A stretch of DNA of 32,635 bases from Desulfovibrio piger (lineage in GTDB: Bacteria > Desulfobacterota > Desulfovibrionia > Desulfovibrionales > Desulfovibrionaceae). Positions 30,721 through 32,635 of this stretch are shown piece by piece. Location of the stretch: assembly GCF_012843875.1 (NCBI RefSeq), contig NZ_JABAFY010000029.1, positions 1 to 32,635 of the forward strand. Direction: 5' to 3'. A program made the position numbers and the translations under genes. The stretch's first letter is position 1; each line of letters begins with the position of its first letter. Below the pieces are notes generated by a model. It saw only the letters and a program-made list of their open reading frames with translations, was not told where the DNA came from and made no database searches.

Positions 30721-31374
30721 TTACGCGCTGCCTTCCCGTTCCCCGCCCGCACTGAACAGCGGCAGGGTCCGGTGCGTCAGGTGGACATTGTCCGGCACAA
30801 AAATATTTTTTTCCAGCCGCAGGCCCGCATCCACGCGTACCTCCCGGCCCAGATGGGCCCCTTCTTCCACGATGACGCCCTCACCCAGGTGCGCGCCTTC
30901 CCCCAGATGGACATGGTCCTCCAGGCGGCAGCCTGCCTCCAGACGCGCTCCGGCCCGCAGCACGCAGCCCGTGCCGGTACGGCAGCCCGCTGCCAGCGAG
31001 GCATCGGCAAAGATGAGGTTCCCGGCGCCGACGAGGACATCCCGCTCCCTGTGGGCATCAGGATGGACCGCACTGACCAGAGTGAAGCCCAGTTCCCGCA
31101 GGGCGTCGTGCAGCAGACGGCGCAGTTTGGCAGCCTGCTTGTGCGGGGCCGTTACCACGGCCCGGGAGAAGTCCGGCCGCAGGCGGGCCAGGTCGGCGTC
31201 CCGGCCCAGCGGAGGCACGCCCGCCTCTGCCGCGAAGTCACAACGCGGACCGTGGATGACGCCCGCAGGGACCAGCCCGGCAGCCTGCAACAGCGGTACG
31301 GCCGCGGCGCACAGGCTGCCGCCGCCCACCAGCAGGACCGCGTCCCGCCCTTTGTTCATGACGATCTCAGACAT
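30721..31374 (-). CDS. PglD/NeuD-like hexapeptide-repeat acyltransferase
   Basis: This 217-residue protein starts with a small nucleotide-binding-like domain (AVLLVGGGSLCAAAVPLL), followed by AVVTAPHKQAAKLRRLL and a left-handed beta-helix made of imperfect hexapeptides such as AGARLEAGCRLEDHVHLGEG and AHLGEGVIVEEGAHLG. This two-part layout is that of NeuD/PglD sugar O- or N-acyltransferases; the acyl acceptor is unknown. It overlaps the end of cbiG by 8 bases. GGAGG lies four bases before the ATG at 31374; another ATG directly upstream (31377) is too close to it, and an ATG at 31359 is also possible. No other glycan gene adjoins, so its link to cbiG is unexplained. Confidence 0.82.
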   Translation of the reverse strand: MSEIVMNKGRDAVLLVGGGSLCAAAVPLLQAAGLVPAGVIHGPRCDFAAEAGVPPLGRDADLARLRPDFSRAVVTAPHKQAAKLRRLLHDALRELGFTLVSAVHPDAHRERDVLVGAGNLIFADASLAAGCRTGTGCVLRAGARLEAGCRLEDHVHLGEGAHLGEGVIVEEGAHLGREVRVDAGLRLEKNIFVPDNVHLTHRTLPLFSAGGEREGSA

Positions 31375-32575
31375 CATCCCTCCGCAAAATGCTGTTCGAC
31401 AGGGCCACGGCCAGGGTCAGCTGGCCGGCCACCTTGGTTTTTTCCACCAGCAGACGGGCGGCCGGAGCGTCCGTGCCGTCTGTTTGCTGTCCGTTTCCTG
31501 TTCCCGCCGGCGGGCCGTCCTTCAGCTCGGCCCGGCTCACAGGCGACGCCCCCCCGCCATCCGCCTTCATCATACCGGTTGCGGCCATCCGCCGGGCCGC
31601 CAGCAGGCAGGCCGCCTCACAGACACTGAAGGGTGCGCAGGCGAAGCGTTCCCCTGCCGCCGTGGACGGGTGCGGTGTGCTGACGGCGGCCAGTTCCGCG
31701 GCATCGAAGGTCAGCAGGGGCAGGCCCAGACGCCGGGCCAGTTCCTGCAAGGCCGGTTCCCGGGCCTTTTCCGTCACGGTCGCCAGGGCCGCCAGAGCCT
31801 GGGGCTCCAGTCCGTGGCGCAGCAGCAGACCTTCCACGGCTGTGGCCACCAGCGGCGCAGGGATACCCTTGCGGCAGCCCAGCCCCAGTACCAGCGAGGG
31901 CAGGGCCACCCGCAGGCGGCCTTGTCGTGCGGGCAGACGTTGCCAGTGTACGCAGACTGCGGGCCCGTCCTGTTCCGGCAGATGCTCCTGCCGCAGGAAT
32001 CCTCCCCCTTCTCCGTTCGTCACCGCGCCGCAGGGGTCCCACAAGGGCAGGGGCCGCCCTTCCAGCCAGCAGGCCTGGGCCGGAGGCAGCTGGTCCCAGT
32101 CCAGGATGCGCAGGCCCGCTGCCTGGAGGAAAAGGTCCAGCGCAGGGCGCTCGCCGCAGTCCGTGGCCGTGGTGATGACAGGCACGGCATCCAGCAGGGC
32201 GGCCACATGGCGGCACAGGCTGTTGCCGCCGCCCCAGTGTCCGGCCAGCAGGCTGATGACGAAACGGCCGTCCGGCGAGATGACCAGGACAGGCGCGTCC
32301 GTGCTCTTGTGTTCCAGCAGGGGCGCCACAGCCCGCACGGCGATGCCTGTTGCGCCTATAAAGATCTGGGGAACTTCTGCGGCCTGCCGGGCTGCATCCA
32401 TGATGCCGGCAAACGGCAGGCAGTCTTCCGGGGCAAAACGTTGCGGCGCGGACAGGCGGCATTCCGACAGCGTCTCGCCCGACGGCCCGCGCCACGGCGC
32501 TGCGGCCATGGCTTCCCGCAGGCGCCGGGCCAGCGGCAAGGCCGCGCTGCTCAGGACATGACAGGTACAATGCAT
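31367..32575 (-). CDS. cbiG: Cobalt-precorrin-5A hydrolase
   Basis: This 402-residue cytosolic enzyme opens the lactone of cobalt-precorrin-5A, releasing acetaldehyde, in the anaerobic corrin pathway. The central CbiG domain shows FIGATGIAVRAVAPLLEHK, VISPDGRFVISLLAGHWGG and NSLCRHVAALLDAVPVITTA. The C-terminal domain shows LVLGLGCRKGIP, SVCEAACLLAA and LLVEKTKVAGQLTLAVAL. Between the last two lies a low-complexity stretch of about 40 residues (roughly 338-378, rich in Gly, Ala, Pro, Thr, Gln) that interrupts a region normally a few residues long. No clear ribosome binding site precedes the ATG, and the sequence upstream runs into a poly-G window end, so the true start is uncertain. Confidence 0.93.
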   Translation of the reverse strand: MHCTCHVLSSAALPLARRLREAMAAAPWRGPSGETLSECRLSAPQRFAPEDCLPFAGIMDAARQAAEVPQIFIGATGIAVRAVAPLLEHKSTDAPVLVISPDGRFVISLLAGHWGGGNSLCRHVAALLDAVPVITTATDCGERPALDLFLQAAGLRILDWDQLPPAQACWLEGRPLPLWDPCGAVTNGEGGGFLRQEHLPEQDGPAVCVHWQRLPARQGRLRVALPSLVLGLGCRKGIPAPLVATAVEGLLLRHGLEPQALAALATVTEKAREPALQELARRLGLPLLTFDAAELAAVSTPHPSTAAGERFACAPFSVCEAACLLAARRMAATGMMKADGGGASPVSRAELKDGPPAGTGNGQQTDGTDAPAARLLVEKTKVAGQLTLAVALSNSILRRDDV

Positions 32576-32611
32576 GGGATTTCGGTGGGGTTGGTGGTGG
32601 AAGAGGGGCGA

Positions 32612-32635
32612 GGGGGGGGGGGGGGGGGGGGGGGG
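32612..32635. repeat. Poly-G run at the window end
   Basis: The last 24 bases are all G. Such a run at the end of a sequence usually reflects a contig edge or a sequencing artefact rather than true DNA. Confidence 0.6.

Noticed and set aside
31617..32570. Second minus-strand frame of 317 codons within cbiG
   Set aside because: It is a shifted frame of cbiG with Gly/Arg/Ala-rich translation, while the cbiG frame carries the conserved motifs.

Overview
The window is a GC-rich stretch of a chromosome from a strict anaerobe, most likely a sulfate reducer of the Desulfovibrionaceae (Desulfovibrio piger/desulfuricans-like). The main evidence is a periplasmic tetraheme cytochrome c3 with the CX2CH/CX4CH/CX2CH/CX4CH heme pattern. 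Supporting evidence is the futalosine-type menaquinone gene mqnB, anaerobic cobalamin genes (cbiG, cbiB/cobD, cobS, cobU) and a PurS-PurL fusion type of FGAM synthase. This assignment is an inference from gene content. No 16S rRNA is present.

Layout. 1-610: an AT-richer left edge with a possible truncated gene end and tRNA-Leu(UAA). 1.1-3.6 kb: pgpA (+), then moaC-lgt-infA (-). 3.8-7.3 kb: the cobD-cobS-cobU operon (-), bracketed by two identical tRNA-Leu(CAG) genes that share promoters and double terminators. 7.3-9.4 kb: an intergenic repeat zone with an orphan CRISPR-repeat-like sequence, then a lipoprotein and a large membrane metal-dependent hydrolase (-). 9.5-13.4 kb (+): a periplasmic solute-binding protein, a membrane diguanylate cyclase, psd and pssA. 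13.4-18.6 kb (+): leuA, leuC, leuD and leuB, separated by unusually strong hairpins. 19.1-20.8 kb (-): an EamA-family transporter and an RlpA-like protein, the latter behind an AT-rich patch of ATATAAAGTT repeats. 21.4-27.5 kb (-): nucleotide-sugar dehydrogenase, mqnB, a polyprenyl diphosphate synthase and purL. 27.5-30.0 kb: a small DUF2065 protein (+), a small gene overlapping ubiE/menG (-), and a coiled-coil repeat protein (-). 30.1-32.6 kb (-): cytochrome c3, then cbiG overlapping a PglD/NeuD-like acyltransferase. The window ends in 24 consecutive G, probably a contig edge.

How the genes work together. Phospholipid synthesis is represented by psd and pssA (phosphatidylethanolamine) and pgpA (phosphatidylglycerol). 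Lgt uses phosphatidylglycerol to lipidate lipoproteins such as the one at 9.1-9.4 kb. mqnB, the polyprenyl synthase and ubiE/menG supply the head group, tail and final methylation of menaquinone. leuA/C/D/B is the complete 2-ketoisovalerate-to-leucine branch up to 2-ketoisocaproate. CbiG acts in the corrin-ring pathway, and CbiB, CobU and CobS complete nucleotide-loop assembly.

No complete new defence or mobile system is visible. The most unusual signals are non-coding: the duplicated tRNA-Leu units flanking the cob genes; a family of at least four hairpin-plus-tail elements in the leu region; a candidate four-way-junction RNA in front of leuA; an attenuator-like leader in front of the ubiE operon; the ATATAAAGTT array upstream of rlpA; and an isolated type I-C-like CRISPR repeat. 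Among proteins, the four-fold repeat coiled-coil protein and the cbiG-linked acyltransferase are the least explained.
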